DNA from: Hylemonella sp. UBA6679
GTDB taxonomy: Bacteria; Pseudomonadota; Gammaproteobacteria; Burkholderiales; Burkholderiaceae_C
DNA: 16,477 nt
Assembly (NCBI GenBank): GCA_002454975.1
Contig: DKJZ01000036.1
Span: forward strand, 1-16,477
Direction: 5' to 3'
Positions 6,419 through 13,256 of the stretch are shown here, one piece after another (the stretch's first letter is position 1; every line of letters starts with the position of its first letter). Under the pieces are notes generated by a model, which made no database searches, was not told the origin of the DNA, and saw nothing but the letters and a program-made list of their open reading frames with translations. The position numbers and the translations under genes were made by a program.

Positions 6419-7651
6419 TTAAAAATAGGCGTACAAACTGTAGGACGACACGGTCTCGTTGTTGCCCACCAAGTCGGCAAAGCCCACCTTCACGCTCAGG
6501 TTGCTTGTTGCGTCTGTGGCCAGCACGTTGTAGCGATCGGTGGTGGCACCTGCAATCAAATTGCCATCCTTGAGCCACTGGTAGGTGGTGGTGCCCGCTG
6601 CAATCCCATTGGGGTCGACCAGTTGCGAGAGATTCGCGCTCAAGGTGTCACCCACCTTGGCGTTGCCGTTGATGCTCACGCCACCATAGGGGTTTTGGTT
6701 AACCGCAGGCCCTGTGGCGACGGGGGTGCCCCCAAACGCGTACAGCGCATAAGAAGACACGGCCTCGTTAAAGCCCGCCAGGTCGCGAAAGCTCACCGTC
6801 ACGCTCAGGTTGTGGCCTGAGTCGGCGTTGACCACCTGGTAGCTGGCGTTGGAGGCGTTGCCAATGGCCACACCATCGCGGAACCATTGGTAGCTCAGGC
6901 TGTTGGCCGCCATGCCGTTGGGGTCCACCAGCTGCGAGGTGTTGGCCGAGAGAGTCATGCCCACTTGCTGCAAGCCGTTGATGCTGACACCGCCGTAAGG
7001 GGTGATGTTGTTCACCACACTGGGGGTGGGTGGGGTTACGGGGGTTACGGGCGTTACAGGCGTTGTGGGCTGTGTGCTCGGTGGCGTGCTCGGTGGTGCA
7101 GGTGTTACAGGAGGCATGACCACCACCGGTGCTTGGCCAGTGCCGTTGATGGTGATGGTTTCGGTTTGTGCAACCTTGGCACCAAAGTTGTCTTGTACGT
7201 CGTACATGGCCACGATGGTGGCTTTGTCACCGTTGTAGAGGCCACTCAATGCTGCATCTGACGGGTTAACGCGCAGCTCTGTGCCGTTCCATTGAAGGTA
7301 AGAAGGCGTGGAGCCATCTGAGGCGTTGCCATTGATCGCATAGCGTAGGTTCTGCACATACAAATCGCTGCCGTCGATGTCTGTGGCACCTGCCAACAAA
7401 TTGAGGTTGTATGCAGCCGCACCTTTGGTGGTGGTGCTGGTCAAGGCTGCTGCGACCACGGGCGCGTCGTTCACGCCGGAGATCACCAGTTGTTGAGTTT
7501 GCGAAACAGCTGCACCTTGGCCGTCATTGACCAGGTAGTTCAAAAGTATGGTGCGAGTTTGCCCAACGGTGAGGTTGTCTAAACCTGAGTCCATGGGGTT
7601 GACCGTCAAAAGCGCCCCAGACAAACTCAATCCGATCGGCAAGGTTGCCAC
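6419..7651 (-). CDS. C-terminal fragment of the large repeat protein (NDAPV repeat, Pro/Thr linker, two YQW Ig-like repeats)
   Basis: The frame can be read from a GTG at 7651, but QQAP codons just upstream already belong to it, so the GTG is probably not a true start. It encodes a repeat with LTVNPMDSGLDNL and ISGVNDAPVVAAA, then AGATDIDGSDLYVQNLRY. A Pro/Thr-rich hinge containing TPVTPVTPVTPP follows. The protein ends with two 90-residue repeats, each starting PYGGVSING and containing SQLVDPNG, YQW, NLSV and VSSYxLYA, about 60% identical to each other. The protein ends directly after the second repeat (SLYAYF), with no transmembrane anchor, LPxTG or beta-barrel. A secretion signal in the extreme C-terminus is possible but not demonstrable. 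Confidence 0.7.
   Translation of the reverse strand: MATLPIGLSLSGALLTVNPMDSGLDNLTVGQTRTILLNYLVNDGQGAAVSQTQQLVISGVNDAPVVAAALTSTTTKGAAAYNLNLLAGATDIDGSDLYVQNLRYAINGNASDGSTPSYLQWNGTELRVNPSDAALSGLYNGDKATIVAMYDVQDNFGAKVAQTETITINGTGQAPVVVMPPVTPAPPSTPPSTQPTTPVTPVTPVTPPTPSVVNNITPYGGVSINGLQQVGMTLSANTSQLVDPNGMAANSLSYQWFRDGVAIGNASNASYQVVNADSGHNLSVTVSFRDLAGFNEAVSSYALYAFGGTPVATGPAVNQNPYGGVSINGNAKVGDTLSANLSQLVDPNGIAAGTTTYQWLKDGNLIAGATTDRYNVLATDATSNLSVKVGFADLVGNNETVSSYSLYAYF
6422..7003 (-). repeat. Tandem duplication of a 90-residue Ig-like module
   Basis: Two coding repeats, about 6734-7003 and 6422-6694, are separated by a 13-codon linker. By eye about 54 of 90 residues are identical, with PYGGVSING, SQLVDPNG and VSSY invariant. 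This is old duplication rather than recent copying. Confidence 0.8.
7032..7097 (-). repeat. Short in-frame tandem repeats coding the Pro/Thr hinge
   Basis: On the plus strand, four 9-base units (GGGGTTACG twice, then GGCGTTACA and GGCGTTGTG) fill 7032-7067. Two 12-base units (GTGCTCGGTGGC and GTGCTCGGTGGT) fill 7074-7097. Unit lengths are multiples of three, so gain or loss of a unit would change hinge length without breaking the frame. Confidence 0.85.
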
Positions 7652-10020
7652 AGGCGCTTGTTGGCCACGATGTCAATTTGGTAGGTGCTCAGCTCGTTGG
7701 CATCAAAGGCATTACCCAGCAAACCGCGCAGGTTCAGGCTGTCTTGCAGCAAGCTGCCGTTGTTCACAGCTTGGGCTGTGGCCGTAGGCAGTGTGGCTAG
7801 GAAGGTGTCCAGGTTGAGGGTCGTGAGTTCGGTGACGGTACTACCCATCACTTTGGAGACCACAAAGCTGTAGGCATTGTCGCCAATCTTGCCGCCCTGC
7901 CCGGCTGTGTCGGCGTTGATGGAGTAAGTGAAGTTCCAGCGGGCGTAGGTGTCGTCGAAGTCGCCTAAGGTTGCGTTGGCATTGGGTGTCCCCAGAGATT
8001 CGCCTTTAGGGGCGAAGAACAGGGTGGCGTCGCTCAAGTCGCGGCTGGCTTGGCCTGTGAAGCGCATGTCAGCGCGCAAACCAATTTCCACACGGGGCAC
8101 ATCCACCGCGTCAGTAGCCACCACAAAGTTGTTGCCCGAGATGCCTGTGCCTACAAACAGATTACCCTGTGCGGTAAGACCGTTGGCCGCCAAAGTGGCA
8201 TTGGTGTTGATGCTGTCGGGGTCGCTCACGGGGGCTACGTTGACTGTGACTGTAGCGCTGTTGCTCAGTGCGTTGGCAGTACTGCCATCGGTTGCCACGT
8301 AAGTGAAGCTCGCTGGGCCGTTGAAGTTGGCTGTGGGCGTGAAGGTCACCGTGCCGTCTGTGTTCAAGGTGGCTGTGCCGCCTGTGCCTGAGGTCACAGA
8401 TGCGATACGCAGGGTCTGGCCTTCCACATCGGTGTCGTTACCCAGCAACTGCGCTGCGGTGTAGGTCACAGCTGTGTCTTCGGTAGCAGCTAATGCGTTA
8501 GCCATAGCAACAGGCGCGTCATTAACGGCCGCCACATTCAGCGACACTGTTTGCTGCGCAGTCGCGCCTGCCCTGTCGGTCACGGTCACCACAAAGCTAT
8601 CAAGCCCGTTGGTGTTGAGGTTGGGTGTGTAGGTGAACACACCACCCATACCACCGGTGACCAGGCCTTTGCTGGCAGTGCCTGCGGTGTAGGTCAGCGT
8701 GTCGCCGCTATCAACATCAGCACCCGCCACCGTCACTTGAACGGCGGTGTCTTCCGTGGCTTGCACGGTTTGTGTGGCGGTCACTGTTGGGGCATCGTTG
8801 GTGCCCGTGATGCTGATATTCACGGTTTGCTGTTGAGTTGAACCCTTGCTGTCAGTCACGCTGATGGTGAAGGCTTCATTCACAACTTGGTTACTCGCCA
8901 AAGACTGCGCATTGGCGTTGTTGAGCGTGAAACTCCAAGGTTGCTTGCCCCCCAATCCGGTGATGGTGTCGGTGATGGTCCCCAAAGAGAAGGTGCCGTA
9001 TGCGGATGTGCCCGTAAAGCTCGCGGTATGAACGTCGCTGAAGTCTGCGTCGGTAAAAGTCACCGCGCCACGGGTGGTTCCAATGATTGTTGGCAACACA
9101 GAAACGTTGTCCAGACGGGCATCGATGTTGGTCGTCACCGCACTTGTGTCAATGAATTTGACAACCGCGTTGCTACCACTCGCCATGAAATTCAGACTGA
9201 AATTCTCGAGGCTCGGACTGAGGTTGTTCTGCGCAGTGCGAGTCAATGTCTCGTCGAGCAAAACCGATGGACCATCCGTCACAAGAATGCGCAAAGACTG
9301 AGACTGCCCTGCACCGATTTGCCCGGCCAGCGGTGCATAGTCAAAGGTCAGCGCATAGGTCTGTCCTTGAACGGTTTGCACCGTTTGCGCAATCGCACCG
9401 CCAGCAGCAGAGTCTTCCGTTCCGAAATCTACCGCTTTAAATTGGGGTGAAACTGCAGCAACAACCTGCTGAGAAGAACCCGTAACCGTCCAGTTGTTGA
9501 TGGAGCCGTTCGTCACCAAGTTGGCAAAATCACCGTTGGTGATTCGCTGTGTCGGTGTTTCGTCTTCAATGACTGCGCCAGATTGGGCGCTGCTGGTGAT
9601 CACAACTGGATCATTGGCCCCGGTGATTTGTACGGTGACATCTTGCGTCACCTCAGCTGCTTGTGTCGTGCCAACACTTTGAAGCACAACGTTGTCTAGG
9701 ACTGAATCGGCAGATGAAAATCGCGAAGCACTGGTTTGGTTGATGAATTTCAGTGTGTAGGTACCCGTGGTGGTCACGCTGAAATCGAAGTTTTTACGAG
9801 CATCTTGTTCGTTGACTGGGTCCCTAGAACCTGAACCATCCTGAAGAATGAGCGCGTTGTTAGGTAAGACTGCCCCTCCTCCATCGATCCGCAGCTCAAC
9901 AGTGTGATTCTCATTAGCACCAGAAGTTCCGAAGTCAAATGTCAGGCGGTATTGCGTGCCGGCAACGCCGTAAAAATTTTGGCTGATGCTTCCTCCGCCC
10001 GTTCCACTGCCGCAAAAGAC
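7627..10020 (-). CDS. Central fragment of the large repeat protein (NGDF modules, VCBS, cadherin-like repeats, unassigned domain)
   Basis: This frame is open from the in-frame TAA at 10036-10038 down to TGA 7627-7629, but it has no convincing start of its own; a GTG at 9777 lies in mid-domain. It completes the first NGDF module (SISQNFYGVAG to LDNVVLQ). It then encodes ITGANDPVVITSSAQSGAV, a second NGDF module (ITNGDF to LDNVSVLP), a VCBS repeat (VTFTDADFSDVHTASF to ITGTNDAP), and two cadherin-like repeats with EDTAV starts and NDTDVEG and NGPASFTYVATDGS signatures. About 180 residues that I cannot assign follow (GNNFVVATDAVDVPRVEIGL to STYQIDIVA). The last residues before the stop (KRLWQPCRSD) are out of frame. 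It carries most of the domain content of the broken gene. Confidence 0.7.
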   Translation of the reverse strand, partial: VFCGSGTGGGSISQNFYGVAGTQYRLTFDFGTSGANENHTVELRIDGGGAVLPNNALILQDGSGSRDPVNEQDARKNFDFSVTTTGTYTLKFINQTSASRFSSADSVLDNVVLQSVGTTQAAEVTQDVTVQITGANDPVVITSSAQSGAVIEDETPTQRITNGDFANLVTNGSINNWTVTGSSQQVVAAVSPQFKAVDFGTEDSAAGGAIAQTVQTVQGQTYALTFDYAPLAGQIGAGQSQSLRILVTDGPSVLLDETLTRTAQNNLSPSLENFSLNFMASGSNAVVKFIDTSAVTTNIDARLDNVSVLPTIIGTTRGAVTFTDADFSDVHTASFTGTSAYGTFSLGTITDTITGLGGKQPWSFTLNNANAQSLASNQVVNEAFTISVTDSKGSTQQQTVNISITGTNDAPTVTATQTVQATEDTAVQVTVAGADVDSGDTLTYTAGTASKGLVTGGMGGVFTYTPNLNTNGLDSFVVTVTDRAGATAQQTVSLNVAAVNDAPVAMANALAATEDTAVTYTAAQLLGNDTDVEGQTLRIASVTSGTGGTATLNTDGTVTFTPTANFNGPASFTYVATDGSTANALSNSATVTVNVAPVSDPDSINTNATLAANGLTAQGNLFVGTGISGNNFVVATDAVDVPRVEIGLRADMRFTGQASRDLSDATLFFAPKGESLGTPNANATLGDFDDTYARWNFTYSINADTAGQGGKIGDNAYSFVVSKVMGSTVTELTTLNLDTFLATLPTATAQAVNNGSLLQDSLNLRGLLGNAFDANELSTYQIDIVANKRLWQPCRSD

Positions 10021-10469
10021 AAGAGTGGATTTCCGTTAATCGTGCTCACAAAAGCGCTCTGAGCCGAAGGGCCTGTTGCTGCTTGTCCATTGGTCACGGT
10101 CCATCCAGGCACATCGCTTGATGAAGCAATAGGCGCCGAGAAATCGCCGTTGGTGATCAGGTTGGTGCTTGTACTTGTAGCTTTGACCCTGAAGGTTTCC
10201 GACAGCGTTTGCCCTGCTGCCAGGTACTGCACAGCTGCGTTCGGCACCGAGTAGTTGTAGGTCACAAAACCAATGTTGCCTGTGCCACTGTTGTTCGAAG
10301 CAATGGCTGTCAACATACCCAGCGTGTTGAGTGATGTGTAGCTGTAGCTCAGCGTGTCTGCAGCACTTTGGTCGTCAAACGTCAGCGACAGCTGAGTGCT
10401 TAAGGTACCAAGGCTGTTGTTCTGTGTCAGATTGCCGTTGTTAAAACTGATGACCCGCGGTGTTGCCAT
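9942..10469 (-). CDS. N-terminal fragment of the large repeat protein (VCBS plus start of NGDF module)
   Basis: This 175-residue frame starts at ATG 10469 behind a good ribosome-binding site (AAGGAG at about 10477-10482). Residues 20-95 resemble a VCBS repeat (SLTFDDQSAADTLSYSYTSL, then AVQYLAAGQTLSETFRV). NLITNGDF at about 103-110 begins a jelly-roll-like module with PGWTV. Meaningful similarity ends at NGNPLLSF (residue 152, base 10014). The remaining residues to the TGA at 9942-9944 are out-of-frame readthrough, because the next frame at the same place reads GSGTGGGSISQNFYGVAG and continues the module. If the frameshift is real, this is the only piece with a proper translation start. Confidence 0.7.
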   Translation of the reverse strand: MATPRVISFNNGNLTQNNSLGTLSTQLSLTFDDQSAADTLSYSYTSLNTLGMLTAIASNNSGTGNIGFVTYNYSVPNAAVQYLAAGQTLSETFRVKATSTSTNLITNGDFSAPIASSSDVPGWTVTNGQAATGPSAQSAFVSTINGNPLLSFAAVERAEEASAKIFTALPARNTA

Positions 10470-10490
10470 GACTTCACTCCTTGAAGGTTC

Positions 10491-10788
10491 GATTTGGCCG
10501 GTTCCTCTCCGAGCGCAAATCTTTTTTAGACCCAGGGATTAGATATCCAATCTATGGATATTTTTTACCGATTGATAAATTAAATTAACCACAAGATAGC
10601 CTGGTCTGGCGTGACCAAAAATTTGAACCTTTCATCATCTGCAAAACATCAATTTGAATAAACTGATCAATTCAACATCCTCCCTGTTAGCTATTGACTA
10701 TCAAACGACGGTGTCGCCCAGTCGTATCGGCGGCTTAAACTGATCGCGGCCTGGTCAAAAAGGCCTAGCCAAGCTTGATGAATGTCCC
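10491..10788. promoter_or_regulatory. AT-rich divergent intergenic region between the repeat-protein gene and ogt
   Basis: This is about 300 bases without a credible gene. Three 60-base blocks from 10501 to 10680 have about 42%, 37% and 30% GC, well below the coding neighbours. It holds perfect dyads ATATCC-N7-GGATAT (10543-10561), TGGTC-N6-GACCA (10602-10617) and TTGAAT-N10-ATTCAA (10654-10675). These are plausible operator sites for the divergent promoters, but I could not pick a convincing -35/-10 pair for either gene. Confidence 0.4.
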
Positions 10789-11310
10789 ATGAACACCCAA
10801 ACAACGCCCCTGCTGCACACCACCTTGGCCACCCCTTTGGGCGAGATGCTGCTGGCGTGTGATGAAACCGGGCTGGCGGGTTGCTGGTTCAGGGGGCAAA
10901 AACACATGCCAGACACCCGCACTTGGGTAACTGGCACATCGGTCAAGCAAAACCAACTGCTGCATGAAGCGCAAGACCAGCTCACGCGCTATTTCAAAGG
11001 CGAGTTGCAGGCGTTTGACTTGGTCTTGTCGCAACGGGTGGGTACGCCGTTTCAGCGAGCCGTTTGGCAGGCGCTAGCGCACATTCCTTCCGGTAAAACC
11101 ACCAGTTACGGGCATCTGGCGCAACAGCTGGGCCGACCCAAGGCAGCACGCGCCGTGGGCGCAGCGGTGGGGCGCAACCCCTGGAGTGTGGTGGTGCCCT
11201 GCCACCGCGTGATGGGCTCGCAAGGCGCGTTGACGGGTTACGCTGGCGGGTTGGCGCGTAAAGTCGCGCTCTTGCAGCTCGAAGGTGTGCTGCTCAAGAC
11301 AGAACTTTGA
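10789..11310 (+). CDS. ogt: Methylated-DNA--[protein]-cysteine S-methyltransferase (Ogt type)
   Basis: This suicide repair protein removes alkyl groups from O6-alkylguanine (and O4-alkylthymine) in DNA by transferring them to its own cysteine. The 173-residue product has the Ogt size and lacks the Ada metal-binding domain. The active-site motif VVPCHRV has the acceptor Cys at 138. The DNA-binding helix-turn-helix region around residues 107-130 (YGHLAQQLGRPKAARAVGAA) and the downstream GYAGGLARK segment are as expected. The start is ATG 10789; the ribosome-binding site is weak, and no in-frame alternative start lies just upstream. Its last 17 bases overlap the convergent mutarotase gene. It is divergent from the large repeat-protein gene, and nothing links the two functionally. 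Confidence 0.95.
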   Translation: MNTQTTPLLHTTLATPLGEMLLACDETGLAGCWFRGQKHMPDTRTWVTGTSVKQNQLLHEAQDQLTRYFKGELQAFDLVLSQRVGTPFQRAVWQALAHIPSGKTTSYGHLAQQLGRPKAARAVGAAVGRNPWSVVVPCHRVMGSQGALTGYAGGLARKVALLQLEGVLLKTEL

Positions 11311-12157
11311 GCATTTGCCAGCCTTGCCAGCTCTGGCCAGCGCTCACGCACACAGGTTCAAAGACACGGGCAGCCTCCACACACAACATGCGCGCGTGGT
11401 CGCCGGCAGGCATGTCGGGCAAGTGCTTGTCAGGCCCGGGGTTCCACACCACCGTCTCGGGCCAATCGGGGCTTTGGCTGATCTGCAAGCGATGCTGCCC
11501 ATCTTGTAGCACCAAGGGAGATTGGGCTGCCTGGTAGACCCGGTCAAACTCGGTGCGCATCGTGAGTGCGTGCGCAGCCACGCCGTGGCTGTCTTGCATG
11601 GCGTCCCACTCGGCCTGCCCGCCCAAGCCATGCAGGCTGATGGCGGTCACGTCATCGACTGCCAAGTAGGTGTGTAGCGCGCCTGTGAACGCCCAATCTT
11701 GGGTGCTGGTGTTGTGTGCGTGCAAAGTGATGCGCAAGGCTTGTGCGGACAAGTGCAGCTGCAACTGCAAGGCAAAGCTGTGCGGCCACAGGGTGGTTCG
11801 CGCATCGTCACGCAGCGCGAAGGTGGCCTCAACCACCTGGCCCGCGTGGTCAGGCTCGCCAAAGTGCACATCCTGCAAAGCCCAAGCCAAGTTACGCACA
11901 AAGCCATGCTTGGGGCCTGTGCCGCGTTGGTTGAACTGCGGAAAACACACCGGCACACCGCCGCGGATGGCGGTGCGGCCATCCAACACATTGCCTTGGC
12001 TGAGGTACAAGCGCTCGCGCCCTGCGCTTACCCAAGACAAGACCTGCGCGCCCTGCTCGGCCACCAGCAACGTGTCCCCATTGGGCAGTGTGAAGCGGTG
12101 GGCAGCTAAACCGTGGAAAAGTTCAGGCTGGTGGGTGGCTTGGGTGTTTGGGGTCAT
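11294..12157 (-). CDS. D-hexose-6-phosphate mutarotase (aldose 1-epimerase-like, YeaD family)
   Basis: This enzyme interconverts the alpha and beta anomers of hexose 6-phosphates in the cytoplasm. The 287-residue protein shows the YeaD-type motifs: IRGGVPVCFPQFNQ, GPKHGFVRNLAW with one of the two catalytic His residues, FTGALHTYL with the second, and VVWNPG. CVEAA near the end carries the probable catalytic Glu. The start is ATG 12157, 9 bases after the stop of the AlkB-like gene on the same strand, so the two are probably cotranscribed; no clear Shine-Dalgarno is seen. The 3' end overlaps ogt by 17 bases in convergent orientation. No sugar-metabolism genes are next to it. Confidence 0.88.
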   Translation of the reverse strand: MTPNTQATHQPELFHGLAAHRFTLPNGDTLLVAEQGAQVLSWVSAGRERLYLSQGNVLDGRTAIRGGVPVCFPQFNQRGTGPKHGFVRNLAWALQDVHFGEPDHAGQVVEATFALRDDARTTLWPHSFALQLQLHLSAQALRITLHAHNTSTQDWAFTGALHTYLAVDDVTAISLHGLGGQAEWDAMQDSHGVAAHALTMRTEFDRVYQAAQSPLVLQDGQHRLQISQSPDWPETVVWNPGPDKHLPDMPAGDHARMLCVEAARVFEPVCVSAGQSWQGWQMLKVLS

Positions 12158-12166
12158 GGCGGGTGA

Positions 12167-13174
12167 TCATGCCAAAACGCTCGTGCGGCCTTGAGCTTGC
12201 GGCAAACGTGGCGTCATCACGCGCCGGAACAAGGGCGGCACCAAGGTCAAGATCACCATGCCAGCGTAACCGGTGGGCATTTGCGGCGCGTCTTGCACAT
12301 GAAACAACGCGTCTGCGTTGAGCGAGGGCTGCATGTGGTGAGAGGCGTGGCGTGGCAAGTTAAACAGCATCACGTCCGAAACCGGGTTGGCGCAATCCCA
12401 GGTGTGCTGGGGACCCATGCGCTCTGGGCGGGCGTTGACCAAGCAGCGGCGCAAGCCCCAGTGCTCCATGTAGTCGACAGCGCCCACCAGCAGCTGCGCT
12501 TGCAGGGCCTGCAGCAGCAAAAACACCAAGCCCTTGGCGCCCGCTATCATAAAAATAGCTGCAAACATAGTAACCGTAAGGGCTAGCAGACAAAAAGCCT
12601 CGTTAACTCGCCCAGGCTGGGCTTTGGACAACTTCACGGCATCGCGAAAAACACCGCTGTAGTAGCGAGGCAAAAATTGCCACAGCGACTCCTCAAAACG
12701 CGCAGTTGCTGGATCGGGGTAAGTGGCTGCGGTGCGGTGGTGCCCGTGGTTGTGCTCGATGGCATAGTGGCCAAAGCCCACGCTGGCCAACAACGCCCTG
12801 GCCAGCGCGCGGTCTAGCCATGGCCTGCGGTGGCCCAGCTCATGCGCCAAAACAATGCCCGAACCACCGCTGACATACCCCAACGACAGGCCTAAAAGCA
12901 CCACCACGGGCCAAGTCATCGATGCACTCAAGGCCGCCAGCCAGAAGGTCTGCAGCACAATAAAAGCGAGCAAAGCGCGGGGCAAGGCCTCGCCCCAAGC
13001 GAGCGTCTTGGCTGAACGCTGCTCGCGCCACAGCCACTCAGCCAAGGGCAAGACCACGACCGACACCATCAAAGTCACCGGCCAACCCCAAAGCCAGGTG
13101 ACCAACGGCGTGGCAGCAAACAACAAAGGCCATAACTTATGCATTTGGAGGCATCCGACAAGTTGAGCTACCAT
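12167..13174 (-). CDS. AlkB-like integral-membrane fatty acid desaturase/hydroxylase superfamily protein (alkane 1-monooxygenase family)
   Basis: This is a predicted non-heme di-iron membrane oxygenase. The 335-residue protein has several hydrophobic helices (about 15-45, 66-108, 193-233, 303-317). Its histidine boxes are HELGH (111-115), HYAIEHNHGHHR (136-147), EHWGLRR (237-243) and LPRHASHH (273-280). These correspond to the HELGH, EHNxGHH, NYxEHYGL and QRHxxHH signatures of alkane hydroxylase AlkB rather than to desaturases. AlkB takes electrons from rubredoxin, which is not in this window. The substrate (alkane, terpene or other hydrophobic chain) is unknown. Two starts are possible, ATG 13174 or ATG 13144, and neither has a clear ribosome-binding site. 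Codons around 194-215 overlap a repeat-like DNA segment (see that entry). The gene is divergent from an acyl-CoA ligase gene. Confidence 0.82.
   Translation of the reverse strand: MVAQLVGCLQMHKLWPLLFAATPLVTWLWGWPVTLMVSVVVLPLAEWLWREQRSAKTLAWGEALPRALLAFIVLQTFWLAALSASMTWPVVVLLGLSLGYVSGGSGIVLAHELGHRRPWLDRALARALLASVGFGHYAIEHNHGHHRTAATYPDPATARFEESLWQFLPRYYSGVFRDAVKLSKAQPGRVNEAFCLLALTVTMFAAIFMIAGAKGLVFLLLQALQAQLLVGAVDYMEHWGLRRCLVNARPERMGPQHTWDCANPVSDVMLFNLPRHASHHMQPSLNADALFHVQDAPQMPTGYAGMVILTLVPPLFRRVMTPRLPQAQGRTSVLA
12543..12597. repeat. Repeat-like segment resembling a dispersed Comamonadaceae intergenic repeat, inside the alkB-like CDS
   Basis: The plus strand has GCTAT-N7-ATAGC (12543-12559) followed by GC, an AT-rich middle, then GGCTAGCAGACAAAAAG. 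I recall intergenic repeats of Comamonadaceae with the same GCTATCA...ATAGCTGC head and ...GCTAG...AAAAAG tail. Here it is in frame and encodes part of a predicted membrane helix (FAAIFMIAG). The family assignment is from memory and not checked. Confidence 0.4.
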
Positions 13175-13256
13175 TGTGAACCAGACGCAGCGCCAGCGGT
13201 GAGGCGCGCGGATGGGTTGCTAAACTGCACCCACAACACAAATACAAGGCCACAAC

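Larger units (their letters stand above)
6419..10469 (-). pseudogene. Large multi-domain surface/secreted repeat protein (VCBS, cadherin-like), disrupted by two frameshifts
   Basis: Three minus-strand frames, in the order 10469-9942, about 10020-7627 and 7651-6419, encode successive parts of one repetitive protein. Adding one base near 10009-10017 and one near 7651-7665 would give 4053 nt, exactly 1350 codons plus stop. The order of modules is an N-terminal VCBS repeat without signal peptide, two 'NGDF' jelly-roll-like modules, a second VCBS repeat, two cadherin-like/'NDAPV' repeats, an unassigned domain, another 'NDAPV' repeat, a Pro/Thr linker and two 'YQW' Ig-like repeats. Such proteins are typically large adhesins or type I secretion substrates; no RTX nonapeptides and no adjacent secretion genes are seen. 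The start ATG 10469 has AAGGAG 7 bases upstream. The frameshifts may be real or may be sequencing errors. The three pieces are also listed separately. Confidence 0.8.

Noticed and set aside
6385..6420. Terminator after the surface-protein gene
   Set aside because: Only a 4-bp GCGC pairing can be drawn on the minus strand, too short for a stem.
7002..7238. Plus-strand Gly/Val-rich frame opposite the Pro/Thr hinge
   Set aside because: Its apparent repeats are only the complement of the TPV-coding tandem units on the minus strand.
10009..10020. Programmed -1 frameshift at TCTTTTGC in the surface-protein gene
   Set aside because: There is no X-XXY-YYZ heptamer in the right register and no obvious downstream pseudoknot; a lost base explains it more simply, and the second break has no slippery run either.
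10694..10722. TTGACT as -35 box for ogt
   Set aside because: No acceptable -10 box lies 16-18 bases downstream.
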